Assembly (NCBI RefSeq): GCF_900094625.1
Contig: NZ_FMAJ01000015.1
Span: 84,741 to 148,740, forward strand
DNA length: 64,000 nt
Source of the DNA: Rhizobium aethiopicum
GTDB taxonomy: Bacteria; Pseudomonadota; Alphaproteobacteria; Rhizobiales; Rhizobiaceae
Direction of reading: 5' to 3'
In this document: in pieces, positions 34,483 to 45,511 of the stretch
How positions within the stretch are numbered: position 1 is the first letter of the stretch
Layout: every line of letters starts with the position of its first letter
Made by a program: the position numbers and the translations under genes
The notes under the pieces: generated by a model
Databases searched by the model: none
Told to the model about the DNA's origin: nothing
What the model saw: only the letters and a program-made list of their open reading frames with translations

Positions 34483-35309
34483 GAGACCATCTCCGGATCT
34501 TTGACGAGGCCATCGGCATCGCGCATGCGGATGTTGCCGTCGTGATTGAATTCGCAGAACCCGCCGCCCTGGAACGCGCGGGCGACCCGTCCCTCCGCTC
34601 CGTCCTCGATACGGGCGTGATCGCGCGGCCGGTCCTGCGGCTGATAACCAAGCCGTGTCGCCAAATTGTTGTCCCACCATATGGTGTCGGTGTCGGAAAC
34701 ACCGTAAACAACAGTTGCGGCGATCTGCGGATGGGTGAGGCCGATCCGCACCAGTTGCGCCAGATCCCGGGCGCTGATCCAGATCGCGATGGTACGTTCG
34801 CTGTTGGGGTAGGTGCCGGCATTGCCGATGCGGATGGATAGTGAGCGAATGCCCGCCGTATCGTAATAAAGTCCCGCCACCAGTTCGCCCCAGCATTTGG
34901 AAAGTCCGTAGGGGCTGTCCGGTCGCATGGAATCGAGCGGCGAAATGACCTCGCCGCGGGGATAAAAGCCGGTCGCATGGTTGCTTGACGCGTAGACCAT
35001 CCTCTCGACCTTGTTGATCCGGGCGGCCTCGTACAGATTGTAGGTGCCGAGGACATTGGCCTGCAGAATGGCGCCCATATCGACGCCGCTGGCAATTCCG
35101 GCGAGATGAACGACGCCGTCGATGCCGCGCAAAGCGGCCGTTGCCTCTTCGAGCTTCGACAGATCGGCGCGGACGAAGCTTTCATTCTCGGCCAGATCCA
35201 CAGGCTCATGAATATCGATCAAGCGGACATGCTCGACATGCTGCCTGAGGAAGGGGCGCAGCAGCGTCCCGACACGTCCGGCGGCACCCGTCATGGCGAT
35301 CCGTCTCAT
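34479..35309 (-). CDS. uronate dehydrogenase-like NAD-dependent oxidoreductase
   Basis: Extended SDR, 276 residues, with TGAAGRVGTLL at residue 7 and Tyr134/Lys138 in DSPYGLSKCWGE. NVLGTYNLYEAAR, VYASSNHATGFYP and the tail region DTIWWDNN strongly resemble Agrobacterium uronate dehydrogenase, which oxidises galacturonate/glucuronate to the aldarolactone. ATG 35309 has AGGAAGG upstream. With the lactonase, DapA-type lyase and enolase-superfamily dehydratases nearby, this gives an oxidative uronate route (inference for the exact substrate). Confidence 0.82.
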   Translation of the reverse strand: MRRIAMTGAAGRVGTLLRPFLRQHVEHVRLIDIHEPVDLAENESFVRADLSKLEEATAALRGIDGVVHLAGIASGVDMGAILQANVLGTYNLYEAARINKVERMVYASSNHATGFYPRGEVISPLDSMRPDSPYGLSKCWGELVAGLYYDTAGIRSLSIRIGNAGTYPNSERTIAIWISARDLAQLVRIGLTHPQIAATVVYGVSDTDTIWWDNNLATRLGYQPQDRPRDHARIEDGAEGRVARAFQGGGFCEFNHDGNIRMRDADGLVKDPEMVS

Positions 35310-35330
35310 CGTCCTTCCTCCCATTGTCTT

Positions 35331-36044
35331 TCAAACCCCCTGGAACATGCGGGCGCGCGCATTCAGTATGTGTCTCTTCATCGCGTCGTGCGCTTCGGTT
35401 TCCCGGCGTGCGAAGATTGCCTCCACGATGACCGCATGCTCGTCCTGGACGCTGCGGATCTGCTCCGGCGTCCGTTTCAGGCTCAGGCTTCGTGTCACCG
35501 AATGGCCGATGGCGAAATGCGGCTTGAACCATTCGCGTACGGTGATGTGAAACTGATTGCCCGTCGCCATCGCAATCGCATCGTGCAAGGCCTGGTCTTC
35601 GTCGGCGCCCAGTTCGCCGTTCCTCAGACATTGTTCGATTGCAAGAAGCGCCTCCGTAATTCGCTCCTTGTCGGCGGGCTGCCAGTTTCGCGCCGCAAGC
35701 TCCGCAGCTTCGGCCTCAAGACCGGCGCGGAATTCGAAGAACCGCTGGACATCGGCAAGCGAGCCGACCGGGACCATTTTCAGCACCGACGAATCCGGCC
35801 GCTGCCGGACATAGGAGCCTGAACCTTTGCGCGAGACGACAAGGCCATCGGCCCTCAGGCGTTCGAGCGCTTCGCGCACGACGGGTCTCGACGCGCCGAA
35901 ATCGGCGGCAAGCTTGGTCTCCGACGGCAGCCGTTCGTTGACGGGAAAGTTGCCGTCCGCGATCATCCCTACGATCTTCTCGTAGATAATGTCGCTGAAG
36001 CGCGTTGCGCCCCTGTTCGAAACGGCATCGATTGCAAACGTCAT
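35331..36044 (-). CDS. GntR-family (FadR/FCD) transcriptional regulator
   Basis: An N-terminal winged helix (SDIIYEKIVGMIADGNFPV, then LPSETKLAADFGASRPVVREAL) precedes a C-terminal FCD ligand domain with the metal-binding pattern DEDQALHDAIAMATGN and EHAVIVEAI. 237 residues from ATG 36044 (GGAGAAAAG upstream). First gene of the leftward operon and divergent from the second importer, so it probably controls both by binding in 36045-36417, with a uronate-pathway intermediate as effector (inference). Confidence 0.9.
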   Translation of the reverse strand: MTFAIDAVSNRGATRFSDIIYEKIVGMIADGNFPVNERLPSETKLAADFGASRPVVREALERLRADGLVVSRKGSGSYVRQRPDSSVLKMVPVGSLADVQRFFEFRAGLEAEAAELAARNWQPADKERITEALLAIEQCLRNGELGADEDQALHDAIAMATGNQFHITVREWFKPHFAIGHSVTRSLSLKRTPEQIRSVQDEHAVIVEAIFARRETEAHDAMKRHILNARARMFQGV

Positions 36045-36417
36045 TATCGCTCTTTTCTCCCCCGCCATGTGGCAGATTCGCCCCATCGGATCTTCTCCCG
36101 GCGAGCAGAAGCCGGATATGCCTTCTAGACCATGCGCCGGGATGGCGCCGTGCTGTCACTGGCCGCGACGCGGCATGTATACAGCTTCTGACAGGTTTCT
36201 CTTCTTTCCCTAGCCATGACAGGAACGCCAAAGGTTTGGTGTTTCCGTTCGATACTGCATCGACTATCGAATCTGTAAATATCTGTCAACACTTGTAATC
36301 ATTTGAGAACGTGTCTATGGTTTGCTCCCAGCGCCGAGGAGGGCGCAAAACGGCAGGTCGGGAAGCCCGCCGCACCAGCCGGGACAAGCCTGTTTCGGCA
36401 TAAAAGGGGAGGAAACG
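36045..36417. promoter_or_regulatory. divergent control region of the uronate cluster
   Basis: 373 bases without a gene between the GntR gene and the second binding-protein gene. It contains the palindrome TGTATACA at 36176-36183 (core GTATAC, common in GntR-family operators), three phased 10-base repeats at 36271-36300, and on the minus strand a TTGACA within 36285-36290. A GGAAC at 36222-36226 is followed by CGTT only at 19 bases and is not counted as an EcfG promoter. Exact promoters were not identified. Confidence 0.5.
36271..36300 (+). repeat. three tandem 10-base repeats
   Basis: ATCTGTAAAT, ATCTGTCAAC and ACTTGTAATC follow one another without gap. The shared core is A(T/C)(C/T)TGT(A/C)A with one-helical-turn spacing, as expected of an operator array or a bent upstream element in the divergent control region. 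Confidence 0.5.
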
Positions 36418-38355
36418 ATGCCCAGTGAAATTCTGTCTCGCGGTGTCACCCGCCGCGCCGTTCTCGGCGGCATGGCTGGTGCCGCGGCACTATCCATCGC
36501 CGGTCGCGCCTTCGCCGCCGGCGGCGAAGCGCCTGCGCTGGCGCAGCTCGTCAAGGACGGCAAACTGCCGCCGCTTGCCGAGCGTCTGCCGAAGAAGCCA
36601 ATGGTCGTGACGCCGTTCGAGAAGGTCGGCACCTATGGCGGCACGTTGCGCCGCGGCTTGCGCGGTTCATCCGACCATAACGGCATTCTGCGCATGGTCG
36701 GCAACCAGAGCCTCGTGCGCTGGAACCTGGAATTCACCGCCGTGGAGCCGAACCTCGCCGAGCGCTGGGAGGTCAGCGATGACGCTACCCAATTCACCTT
36801 CCACCTGATCGAAGGCGTGCGCTGGTCGGACGGCCATCCCTTCACGGCGGACGACATCGTTTTCGCGATCGAGGACTGCGTCAAGAATACCGAGCTTTAC
36901 AGCGCCACGCCGGCGCAGCTTGCCGTTGCCGGCAAGCCGGTCACCGTCGAAAAGATCGACGATTATACAGTGAAGTTCACCTTCGCGGCGGCAAACGCGC
37001 TTTATCTCGAAAATCTCGCCACGCCGCTCGGCCAGCATCCGACGCTCTTCCCCAAGCATTACTGCAGCCAATTCCTGCCGAAATACAATCCCAGCATCGC
37101 GGCCGATGCCAAGAAGGCGGGCGTCACCAGCTGGACGGAGCTCTTCCGCAGCCGCTGCGGCGACATCGAAATCCCGACGCGCTGGGGCAATGTCGACAAG
37201 CCGACGCTCGATCCCTGGGTCGTCAAGGAGCCCTATGTCGGCGGCGCAACGCGGGTCGTCATGAGCCGTAATCCCTATTTCTGGCAGGTCGATACATCGG
37301 GCAATCAGCTTCCCTACATTGATGAAGTCAACTTCGGCATTTCACAGGACGTCGAGTCGCTGATGCTGAACGTGATCTCCGGAAAAATTGACATTCAGGA
37401 GCGTCACATCAGCGTGCTCGCCAACAAACCGACGCTGTCCCAGAACATGCAGAAGGGTGACTATCGTCTGCTGACGCTCGTGCCTTCCGCCTCGCAACAG
37501 TGCCAGATCTATTTCAACATCACTCACAAAGATCCTGCCATGCGCAAGATGTTTGCCGACAAGTCGTTCCGGCAGGCGCTCTCGATCGGCATCAATCGTC
37601 AGGAACTGATCGACATCGTCTATTTCGGCCAGAGCGAGCCCTACCAGGCCGGCCCGCGTCCGACCCATCCCTGGTATCACGAGAAATATGCACGTCAGTT
37701 CACCGAATATGACGCTGGCAAGGCGGGCGCGATGCTCGACCAGGCCGGTTACAAGAAGGGGCCCGACGGCTTTCGCGTTCGGCCCGACGGCCAGAAAGTC
37801 TTCTTCTCGATCGACGTTATTCCGACGCTCTATCCCGACCTAGTCGACGCGCTCGAACTGGTCAAAACACATTGGTCGCAGATCGGTATCGACATGAAGG
37901 TCAACACGATCGAGCGGGCGCTCTATTATACCCGCGGCGACGACAATGCGCATGATGCGGCGGTGTGGCCGGGTCCTGGCGGTCTCGATCCGATGCTCGA
38001 TCCGCGCGATTTCTTCGCCTTCCATCCGCAAGGGTCGCGTTACGCCATTCCGTGGACGCTCTGGTACACCTCGAACGGCGCCCGCGGCGAAGAGCCGCCG
38101 GAAAGCCAGAAGAAGCGCATGAAGCTGTTCGACGAAGCGCGTTCGACGGCCGATCTCGACAAGCGCGGCGCGATCATGAAGCAGATCTTCGACATTGCCG
38201 CGGAGGAATTTGAGACCGTTGGACTTTGCCTCGCCGTCGGCGGCTTCGGCATTATCCGCAATAATCTGCGCAATGTGCCCGAGAAGGAGCCGGATAGCTG
38301 GTCCTGGCCCAATCCGGGACCTGCGATGCCGCAGCAGTTCACCTTCACGAGCTGA
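36418..38355 (+). CDS. extracellular solute-binding protein family 5 (large, Tat-type signal)
   Basis: 645-residue SBP_bac_5 receptor, longer than the usual 530. The signal peptide has a twin-arginine-like motif (TRRAVLGGMAGAAALSIAG) ending GRAFA, so Tat export is possible. The body contains WEVSDDATQFTFHLIEGVRW and DIQERHISVL. Large members of this family include receptors for plant oligosaccharides. ATG 36418 follows GGGGAGGAAACG. A hairpin (38365-38389) after the stop suggests its transcript is more abundant than the downstream permeases. Confidence 0.9.
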   Translation: MPSEILSRGVTRRAVLGGMAGAAALSIAGRAFAAGGEAPALAQLVKDGKLPPLAERLPKKPMVVTPFEKVGTYGGTLRRGLRGSSDHNGILRMVGNQSLVRWNLEFTAVEPNLAERWEVSDDATQFTFHLIEGVRWSDGHPFTADDIVFAIEDCVKNTELYSATPAQLAVAGKPVTVEKIDDYTVKFTFAAANALYLENLATPLGQHPTLFPKHYCSQFLPKYNPSIAADAKKAGVTSWTELFRSRCGDIEIPTRWGNVDKPTLDPWVVKEPYVGGATRVVMSRNPYFWQVDTSGNQLPYIDEVNFGISQDVESLMLNVISGKIDIQERHISVLANKPTLSQNMQKGDYRLLTLVPSASQQCQIYFNITHKDPAMRKMFADKSFRQALSIGINRQELIDIVYFGQSEPYQAGPRPTHPWYHEKYARQFTEYDAGKAGAMLDQAGYKKGPDGFRVRPDGQKVFFSIDVIPTLYPDLVDALELVKTHWSQIGIDMKVNTIERALYYTRGDDNAHDAAVWPGPGGLDPMLDPRDFFAFHPQGSRYAIPWTLWYTSNGARGEEPPESQKKRMKLFDEARSTADLDKRGAIMKQIFDIAAEEFETVGLCLAVGGFGIIRNNLRNVPEKEPDSWSWPNPGPAMPQQFTFTS

Positions 38356-38364
38356 TTTTGATCG

Positions 38365-38395
38365 AGCGCCGTACTGACGGTACGGCGCTTTCTTC
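38365..38395 (+). terminator. stem-loop with T-rich tail between binding-protein and permease genes
   Basis: A perfect 10-base stem AGCGCCGTAC (38365-38374) / GTACGGCGCT (38380-38389) with a 5-base loop is followed by TTTCTT. Probably a partial terminator and 3' stabiliser that raises binding-protein mRNA over that of the permeases. Confidence 0.65.
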
Positions 38396-38473
38396 GGTTC
38401 GCCTTCCGAGATGCCTTGCCGGCGATGAGAGCCGGTAAGGTCCGGAGGGCGGTGTTCAATGCAAGAGGCGCCC

Positions 38474-39460
38474 ATGCTGGTCTTTATCGCCAAACGCTTG
38501 CTGTGGATGATTCCATCGCTCTTTGCCGTCAGCTTCCTCGCTTTCGTGCTGATCCAGCTGCCGCCGGGCGATTATGTCACCACCTATATTGCCACACTGG
38601 CGGCCTCCAATGAAATCGTCGATCAGAACACCGCGGCCCAGTTGCGCGAGCGCTTCGGACTCGATGACCCGATGCTCATCCAATATTTCAAGTGGATGTG
38701 GGGCATCCTCTCGCGCGGCGACTTCGGCATTTCCTTCGAGTGGCAGCAGCCGGTCTCCGACCTGATCTGGGAGCGCATGGCGCTGACCCTGGTTCTCGCG
38801 CTTTCGACTTTGATTGCCACCTGGGCGATCGCCCTGCCTATCGGCGTCTTTTCCGCCGTGCGCAAATATTCCATCGGCGATTACTTCTTCACCGCCTTCA
38901 CCTTCTTCGGCCTCGCCATCCCCTCCTTCCTGCTGGCGCTGGTGCTGATGTATGTCGCGGCGGTCGAATTCGGCCAGGATGTCGGCGGGCTGTTCTCGCC
39001 GCAATACGAGAATGCGCCCTGGAGCTTCGCCAAGATGGTCGATCTCTTCTCGCATCTCTGGCTTCCCGTCATCATTCTGGCCGTCTCTTCGACCGCAAGC
39101 CTCATCCGCGTGATGCGCGCCAACATGCTCGACGAACTGCCGAAGCCCTACGTGACGACGGCACGGGCAAAGGGGCTCTCGGAATTCCGGCTGCTGATGA
39201 AATATCCTTTGATGATCGCGCTCAACCCGTTCATCTCGACGATTGCCTGGCTGCTGCCCAATCTCATCTCCGGCTCGGTCGTCGTCGCCATCGTCCTCAA
39301 CCTGCCGACGGCAGCCCCCTTGTTGCTGCAGGCGCTGATGGCGCAGGACATGTATCTCGCCGGCGCCTTCGTTCTGCTGATCTGCGCGCTGACGCTCATA
39401 GGCTCTCTGATCAGCGACATCCTGCTGGCGCTGGTCGATCCTCGCATCCGGTTGGAATAG
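38474..39460 (+). CDS. Dpp/Opp-type ABC transporter permease (DppB-like)
   Basis: 328 residues, six transmembrane helices; begins MLVFIAKRLLWMIPSLF, typical for DppB-like proteins. The EAA region YVTTARAKGLSEFRLLMKYP is present. ATG 38474 has AGAGG close by; ATG 38459, five residues upstream, has GGAGG at 10 bases and cannot be excluded. Channel subunit of the second importer. Confidence 0.9.
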   Translation: MLVFIAKRLLWMIPSLFAVSFLAFVLIQLPPGDYVTTYIATLAASNEIVDQNTAAQLRERFGLDDPMLIQYFKWMWGILSRGDFGISFEWQQPVSDLIWERMALTLVLALSTLIATWAIALPIGVFSAVRKYSIGDYFFTAFTFFGLAIPSFLLALVLMYVAAVEFGQDVGGLFSPQYENAPWSFAKMVDLFSHLWLPVIILAVSSTASLIRVMRANMLDELPKPYVTTARAKGLSEFRLLMKYPLMIALNPFISTIAWLLPNLISGSVVVAIVLNLPTAAPLLLQALMAQDMYLAGAFVLLICALTLIGSLISDILLALVDPRIRLE

Positions 39461-39469
39461 GAGCCTGAC

Positions 39470-40591
39470 ATGGCCGACATCGCCGTTACAAACATTCAGC
39501 CGGATCGCGCCGCGGTCGCATCACAGTGGCAGCTGATCTGGTGGGCCTTTCGCCGCCACAAGCTGGCCATGGTGGCGCTCGTCGTTACCGTACTGATGTA
39601 TATCGTCGCCCTCGTTCCCGGCTTCTTCGCCATCAACGATCCGAACCTGCAAAACGCGCGGGCGACCTTTCATCCGCCGCAGAAATTGCATCTGATCGAT
39701 ACTGAGAACGGGTTCTCGTTCGGCCCGCATTATTATCCGATGAAGCTGACCCGCGATCCGGAAACACTCGCCGCCATCTACAAGGAAGATACGTCGAAGC
39801 GTGTCGATGTTCAGTTCTTCGGGCGCGGCTACGAGTATTCCGTGTTTGGCCTGTTCAACACCAACATTCATCTGATCGCGTCGCCCGACAAGACGACGCC
39901 GCTGCTGCTCTTCGGCGCCGACCGGCTTGGGCGTGATGTCTTCAGCCGAACGGTACAGGGTTCGCAGGTTTCGCTGTCGATCGGCCTCGTCGGCGTCTTC
40001 CTGTCGTTGATGCTCGGCATCGTGATTGGCGGCATCTCCGGATATTATGGTGGTCGCATCGATTTCTTCATGCAGCGCGTGATCGATTTCGTGCTGTCGC
40101 TGCCGACGATCCCGATCTGGCTTGCCATGGCTGCGGCGCTGCCGCAGGATTGGCCAGCGACGCTGCAATACATGATGATCACGATCATCCTGTCGCTGAC
40201 CGGCTGGGCCCAGCTTGCTCGCGTCGTTCGCGGCCGCTTTCTGTCCTTGCGCACCGAGGAATTCGTCGCCGCCGCCAGACTGGATGGCGTTCGCGAAAGC
40301 CGCATCATCTTTCGCCATATGCTGCCGAGCTTTGCCAGCCACATCATCGCGTCGATCACGCTCGCAGTGCCGGCGATGATCCTGGCCGAAACCTCTCTTT
40401 CCTTCCTGGGGCTAGGGCTGCAGCCGCCGACCATCTCCTGGGGCGTGCTGCTGCGAGAGGCCCAGAACATCCGCTCGATCGCCACGGCGCCGTGGCTCTT
40501 CCTGCCCGGCTGCGCCGTCGTGGTTGCCGTCATGGCGCTCAATCTCCTCGGCGACGGCCTGCGCGATGCGGCTGACCCCTATAACAAATGA
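39470..40591 (+). CDS. Dpp/Opp-type ABC transporter permease (DppC-like) with periplasmic insertion
   Basis: 373 residues instead of about 300. After the first transmembrane helix (about residues 33-55) there is a roughly 85-residue hydrophilic stretch, including FHPPQKLHLIDTENGFSFGP and YSVFGLFNTNIHLI, before the conserved LLFGADRLGRDVFSRTV block and the remaining five helices. The EAA loop is EEFVAAARLDGVRESRII. The insertion should lie in the periplasm and may contact the large binding protein. Confidence 0.9.
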   Translation: MADIAVTNIQPDRAAVASQWQLIWWAFRRHKLAMVALVVTVLMYIVALVPGFFAINDPNLQNARATFHPPQKLHLIDTENGFSFGPHYYPMKLTRDPETLAAIYKEDTSKRVDVQFFGRGYEYSVFGLFNTNIHLIASPDKTTPLLLFGADRLGRDVFSRTVQGSQVSLSIGLVGVFLSLMLGIVIGGISGYYGGRIDFFMQRVIDFVLSLPTIPIWLAMAAALPQDWPATLQYMMITIILSLTGWAQLARVVRGRFLSLRTEEFVAAARLDGVRESRIIFRHMLPSFASHIIASITLAVPAMILAETSLSFLGLGLQPPTISWGVLLREAQNIRSIATAPWLFLPGCAVVVAVMALNLLGDGLRDAADPYNK

Positions 40592-40598
40592 GGCCGGC

Positions 40599-42316
<1,718 letters not shown>

Positions 42317-42320
<4 letters not shown>

Positions 42321-43534
42321 AGATCATCGGCATCAAAACGTTTCTCATGCATGCCGGTCAGCCCGACCCGTCCAAATGGGCCTCGGATGAGCGCTCGGGA
42401 GACGGTGCATCCGCGCAGCTGCGAGGCACGAGGAACTGGCTGTTTTTGAAGATCGAAACCGATGAGGGTATCACCGGCATCGGTGAATGCTCCGGCTGGC
42501 CGCGCGTGATCGAGACCGCGGTCCATGATCTGGCGCCGCTGCTCATCGGCGAAGATCCGGCCCATATCGAACGCCTGTGGCAGAAGTTGCATATTGCAAT
42601 GATGGGTCACGGCATGCTCGGCACGGTCGGAGGCGGCGCGATGACCGGCATTGACATGGCGCTCTGGGACATCAAAGGAAAGGCCCTCGGCGTGCCGGTC
42701 TGGATGCTGCTCGGCGGCAAGGTGCGCGACAAGATCCCGATCTATTCACATGCCAATACGCCCGAACGTGCGCTTGCGGTCAAACAGCGTGGTATAAAGG
42801 CGGTCAAGTGCGGCGGCGTGGCCGATCCCGTACGCAAGGTCGCAGCGCTGCGCGAGGCGGTCGGCGACGACATGGACATCGCCATCGACCTGCATGGGCC
42901 GCCATGGCTGACCCCTGCGGATGCGTGCCGGCTGGTGCGGGCGCTCGAACCCTATGAACTGATGTGGGTGGAAGATCCGATCGCGCCCGACAATCTCGAC
43001 GGCTACCGGCGCATTCGCGATGCTGCACATGTGCCGCTTGCCGCCGGCGAACGCTCGGCGACGATCTTTGGCGAGCGCGAACTCATCGAAAGAGAGCTGA
43101 TCGACGTGATTCAGCCTGATACCGGCCGGGCCGGCGGGATCACGCAGATGAAGAAGATCGCGGCCATGGCCGAAGCCCATCACATCCAGATGGCACCGCA
43201 TTCGGGCTCGCTCGGGCCGGTGGCGGAATATGCGGCGCTGCATCTGCTCGCCGCCATTCCGAACGCGCTCATCCTCGAGCGGCTCGACGACGACTGGGAC
43301 GGCCGTCGCCAGACGATCGTGCCGCATCCCGAGCAGGTGGACGGGCTGATCGCCGTTCCCGACGCCCCGGGGCTCGGCTGCGATATCGACGAGGAATTCG
43401 TCGCCCGCTTTCCGAGCGGCGGCAATGTCTCGGTTCCCGTGCCGGAGGCCGCAGGCTCCTACAATCCAGGAACCTACAACGAGCACCTCTACGTGCAGAC
43501 GCGCGTGGCGCGCCGCAGTTATTTCAAACGCTAG
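42317..43534 (+). CDS. enolase-superfamily (mandelate racemase/muconate lactonizing) sugar-acid dehydratase
   Basis: 405 residues. Capping domain, then a barrel with Lys164 (GIKAVKCGG), metal ligands Asp191 (with His193), Glu219 (WVEDP) and Glu245 (AGER), and an Asp268/His295 dyad (VIQPDTGRAGG, MAPHSGSLGP). The pattern fits D-galactonate/mannonate-type acid sugar dehydratases; the usual KxK motif is reduced to one Lys. Coupled to the transporter ATPase by ATGA. Substrate not determinable here. Confidence 0.85.
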
Positions 43535-43543
43535 AAGGACAGA

Positions 43544-44734
43544 ATGATGAAGATCGACCGCATGCGAGTGTTCATGACCCGCGACAAGGACCGCCCCCGC
43601 GTGATCGTCGCACTCGACACCGATGATGGGCTGACGGGCTGGGGCGAATGCTACAATCACGGCCCCGACAAGGCGCTGCCGCCGCTGCTCGATTATCTCT
43701 ACGGCTTTCTCTCCGGCCAGGATCCGACACGCGTCGATTATCTCGTCAACCTGCTGATCCAGCAAAGCCGCTTCCCGCCGGGCGCACTCGGCCTTGCTGC
43801 GATTTCCGCGCTCGACCACTGCCTGTGGGATCTGGCGGCCAAGGCCGCGAATGTCCCCGTCTACAAGCTGCTGGGCGGCGAAGTGCGCGACCGCATCAAG
43901 GTCTATGCAGGAGTCTACACCGCGCCCGACGCGCCGGCCGCCCGCGACGAGTTCGATCGCCTGAAAGAGGAGTGGGGATTCACGGCTTTCAAACTCAGCC
44001 CGTGGCGTATCGACATGCATGCCCATCGCTGGGGGAATGTCGTGAAAGCCTCAGCGGACTATTTCCGCTCGCTTCGCGAGACGGTCAATGACGAATACGA
44101 GATCGCCTTCGATGCTCATGCCAAGATCTTCGAACCAATCGCCGCAAGACAGCTCGGCAATGCCCTGGCGCCCTATGATCCGTTGTTCTACGAAGAGCCG
44201 CTGCGTCCTGAGAATATCGAGGCCTGGGGCGATCTGAAGCAGGGGCTCAACTGCGTGCTCGCGACCGGCGAGTCGCTCTATAACAGGAACGAATTCCTGC
44301 GGCTGCTGCAGGTCAAGGGCGCCGATCTGATCCAGCCGGATATCTGCGTCGTCGGCGGCATCAGCGAAATGCGCCGCATCGCTACGCTCGCCGAAGCCTA
44401 TTTCGTCGGCGTCGCGCCGCACAATCCGATGGGGCCGCTGGCGACGGCAGTCAATGTGCATTTTTCGGCCGCCGCCCAGAATTTCCGCATCCTCGAATAC
44501 CGGTTGCCAAAGGGCCAGGCCTATGTTTATGGCGGCCTCGATATCGAGAAGCGGCAGGGGGAAACGCGCTACGTCGTCGATCCCTATCTGCCGAAGAACG
44601 GCTATCTCGAGCTGCGCCCTGATCGGCCCGGCTGGGGCGTCGAGATGGACGAGAAGGCAATGGAGGAGGAAGGGTATATCCACTGGCAGCGGCGGGTGCC
44701 GAAGCGGCCGGATGGGTCTTACGCCTTCGCCTGA
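43544..44734 (+). CDS. enolase-superfamily acid sugar dehydratase (DgoD-like)
   Basis: 396 residues. Lys150 (TAFKLSPW), Asp190/His192 (FDAHAK), Glu217/218 (YEEPL), Glu243 (TGES), Asp266 (IQPDICVVGG) and His293 (APHNPMGPLA) give a complete active site of the galactonate dehydratase type, and the C-terminal region (GLDIEKRQGETRYVV, then RPGWGVEMDE) resembles DgoD. It follows the first dehydratase by 9 bases but is only distantly similar to it, so two substrates or two steps are likely. Confidence 0.85.
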   Translation: MMKIDRMRVFMTRDKDRPRVIVALDTDDGLTGWGECYNHGPDKALPPLLDYLYGFLSGQDPTRVDYLVNLLIQQSRFPPGALGLAAISALDHCLWDLAAKAANVPVYKLLGGEVRDRIKVYAGVYTAPDAPAARDEFDRLKEEWGFTAFKLSPWRIDMHAHRWGNVVKASADYFRSLRETVNDEYEIAFDAHAKIFEPIAARQLGNALAPYDPLFYEEPLRPENIEAWGDLKQGLNCVLATGESLYNRNEFLRLLQVKGADLIQPDICVVGGISEMRRIATLAEAYFVGVAPHNPMGPLATAVNVHFSAAAQNFRILEYRLPKGQAYVYGGLDIEKRQGETRYVVDPYLPKNGYLELRPDRPGWGVEMDEKAMEEEGYIHWQRRVPKRPDGSYAFA

Positions 44735-44757
44735 GGGCGTTGCATGCTAAAACAGAG

Positions 44758-44813
44758 GCTGGCCGCCGGCTTGGCGCGGCCAGCTCCCGCGGGACGACGC
44801 TTCCCGTCGTTCC
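44758..44813. terminator. two adjacent stem-loops between convergent genes
   Basis: GCTGGCC (44758-44764) pairs with GGCCAGC (44778-44784), and GGGACGAC (44791-44798) with GTCGTTCC (44806-44813, one G-T pair). They lie between the rightward dehydratase and the leftward FMN reductase. No T run follows, so they may be processing or pause structures rather than classical terminators. Confidence 0.35.
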
Positions 44814-44854
44814 AAGTCGCCATGCCGCATGAACCACCTTTGATGCGACCCGCT

Positions 44855-45427
44855 TTAGGCATCTTTCGGCAGCACCGAGCGAACCCTTGCGACGAAGGCG
44901 TGAAAGTCCCGCATGAACGTGCGCAGGAAATCGGCAGTGCTGTCGTTCGTGACCTCGCCGTCATCGGTGATCAGCCCCGGAGTGAATTGGATGTAGGCTT
45001 CCGGAGCATTCATCTGCGGAGAGTTGCAGAAGCTAAGCACGCTGCGCAAATTCTGCTGGGCGACGGCTGTGCCTATCGCGCCCGGCGACGTGCCGATGAC
45101 CGCCGACGGCTTGCGAGTGAACGAGTTGGTGCCGTAGGGGCGGCTCGCCCAGTCGATTGCGTTTTTCAGCCCCCCGGGTATGGACCGATTGTATTCGGGA
45201 GTGACGAACAGGACAGCGTCGACGGCCGCGATTGCCGCCTTGAATGCCTTGCCGGCCGGAGGGTAGTCGGCGTCATAGTCGTAGCTGTAGAGCGGCAGGT
45301 CCTTGAAGGATATCTCGGACATTTCAAGTTCCGGTGGGGCGAGCCGCACCAATGCCTTGGCGAGCTTGCGATTGATCGAGTCCCTGGCGAGGCTGCCGAT
45401 AAGATAGCCTACTTTATGCGTGGTCAT
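44855..45427 (-). CDS. NADPH-dependent FMN reductase
   Basis: Flavodoxin-like reductase, 190 residues. YLIGSLARDSINRKLAKAL (residue 6 on) binds the FMN phosphate, and FVTPEYNRSIPGGLKNAIDW is the family signature; then GTSPGAIGTAVAQQ. Reduces FMN, quinones or azo compounds with NADPH, protecting against quinone/oxidative stress. ATG 45427 is preferred to the frame opening at 45466. Downstream of a nitroreductase and a NolR-like regulator on the same strand. Confidence 0.9.
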   Translation of the reverse strand: MTTHKVGYLIGSLARDSINRKLAKALVRLAPPELEMSEISFKDLPLYSYDYDADYPPAGKAFKAAIAAVDAVLFVTPEYNRSIPGGLKNAIDWASRPYGTNSFTRKPSAVIGTSPGAIGTAVAQQNLRSVLSFCNSPQMNAPEAYIQFTPGLITDDGEVTNDSTADFLRTFMRDFHAFVARVRSVLPKDA

Positions 45428-45511
45428 GGCGTTCTCCAGTATCCCGCATGATAAAGGACGTATCATACGCAGAATTATCGAAAGGGTCTCTTGTCCTTTG
45501 AGCGCAAACAG

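Noticed and set aside
36222..36249. EcfG promoter in the uronate control region
   Set aside because: GGAAC is followed by CGTT only after 19 bases, outside the 16-17 spacing.
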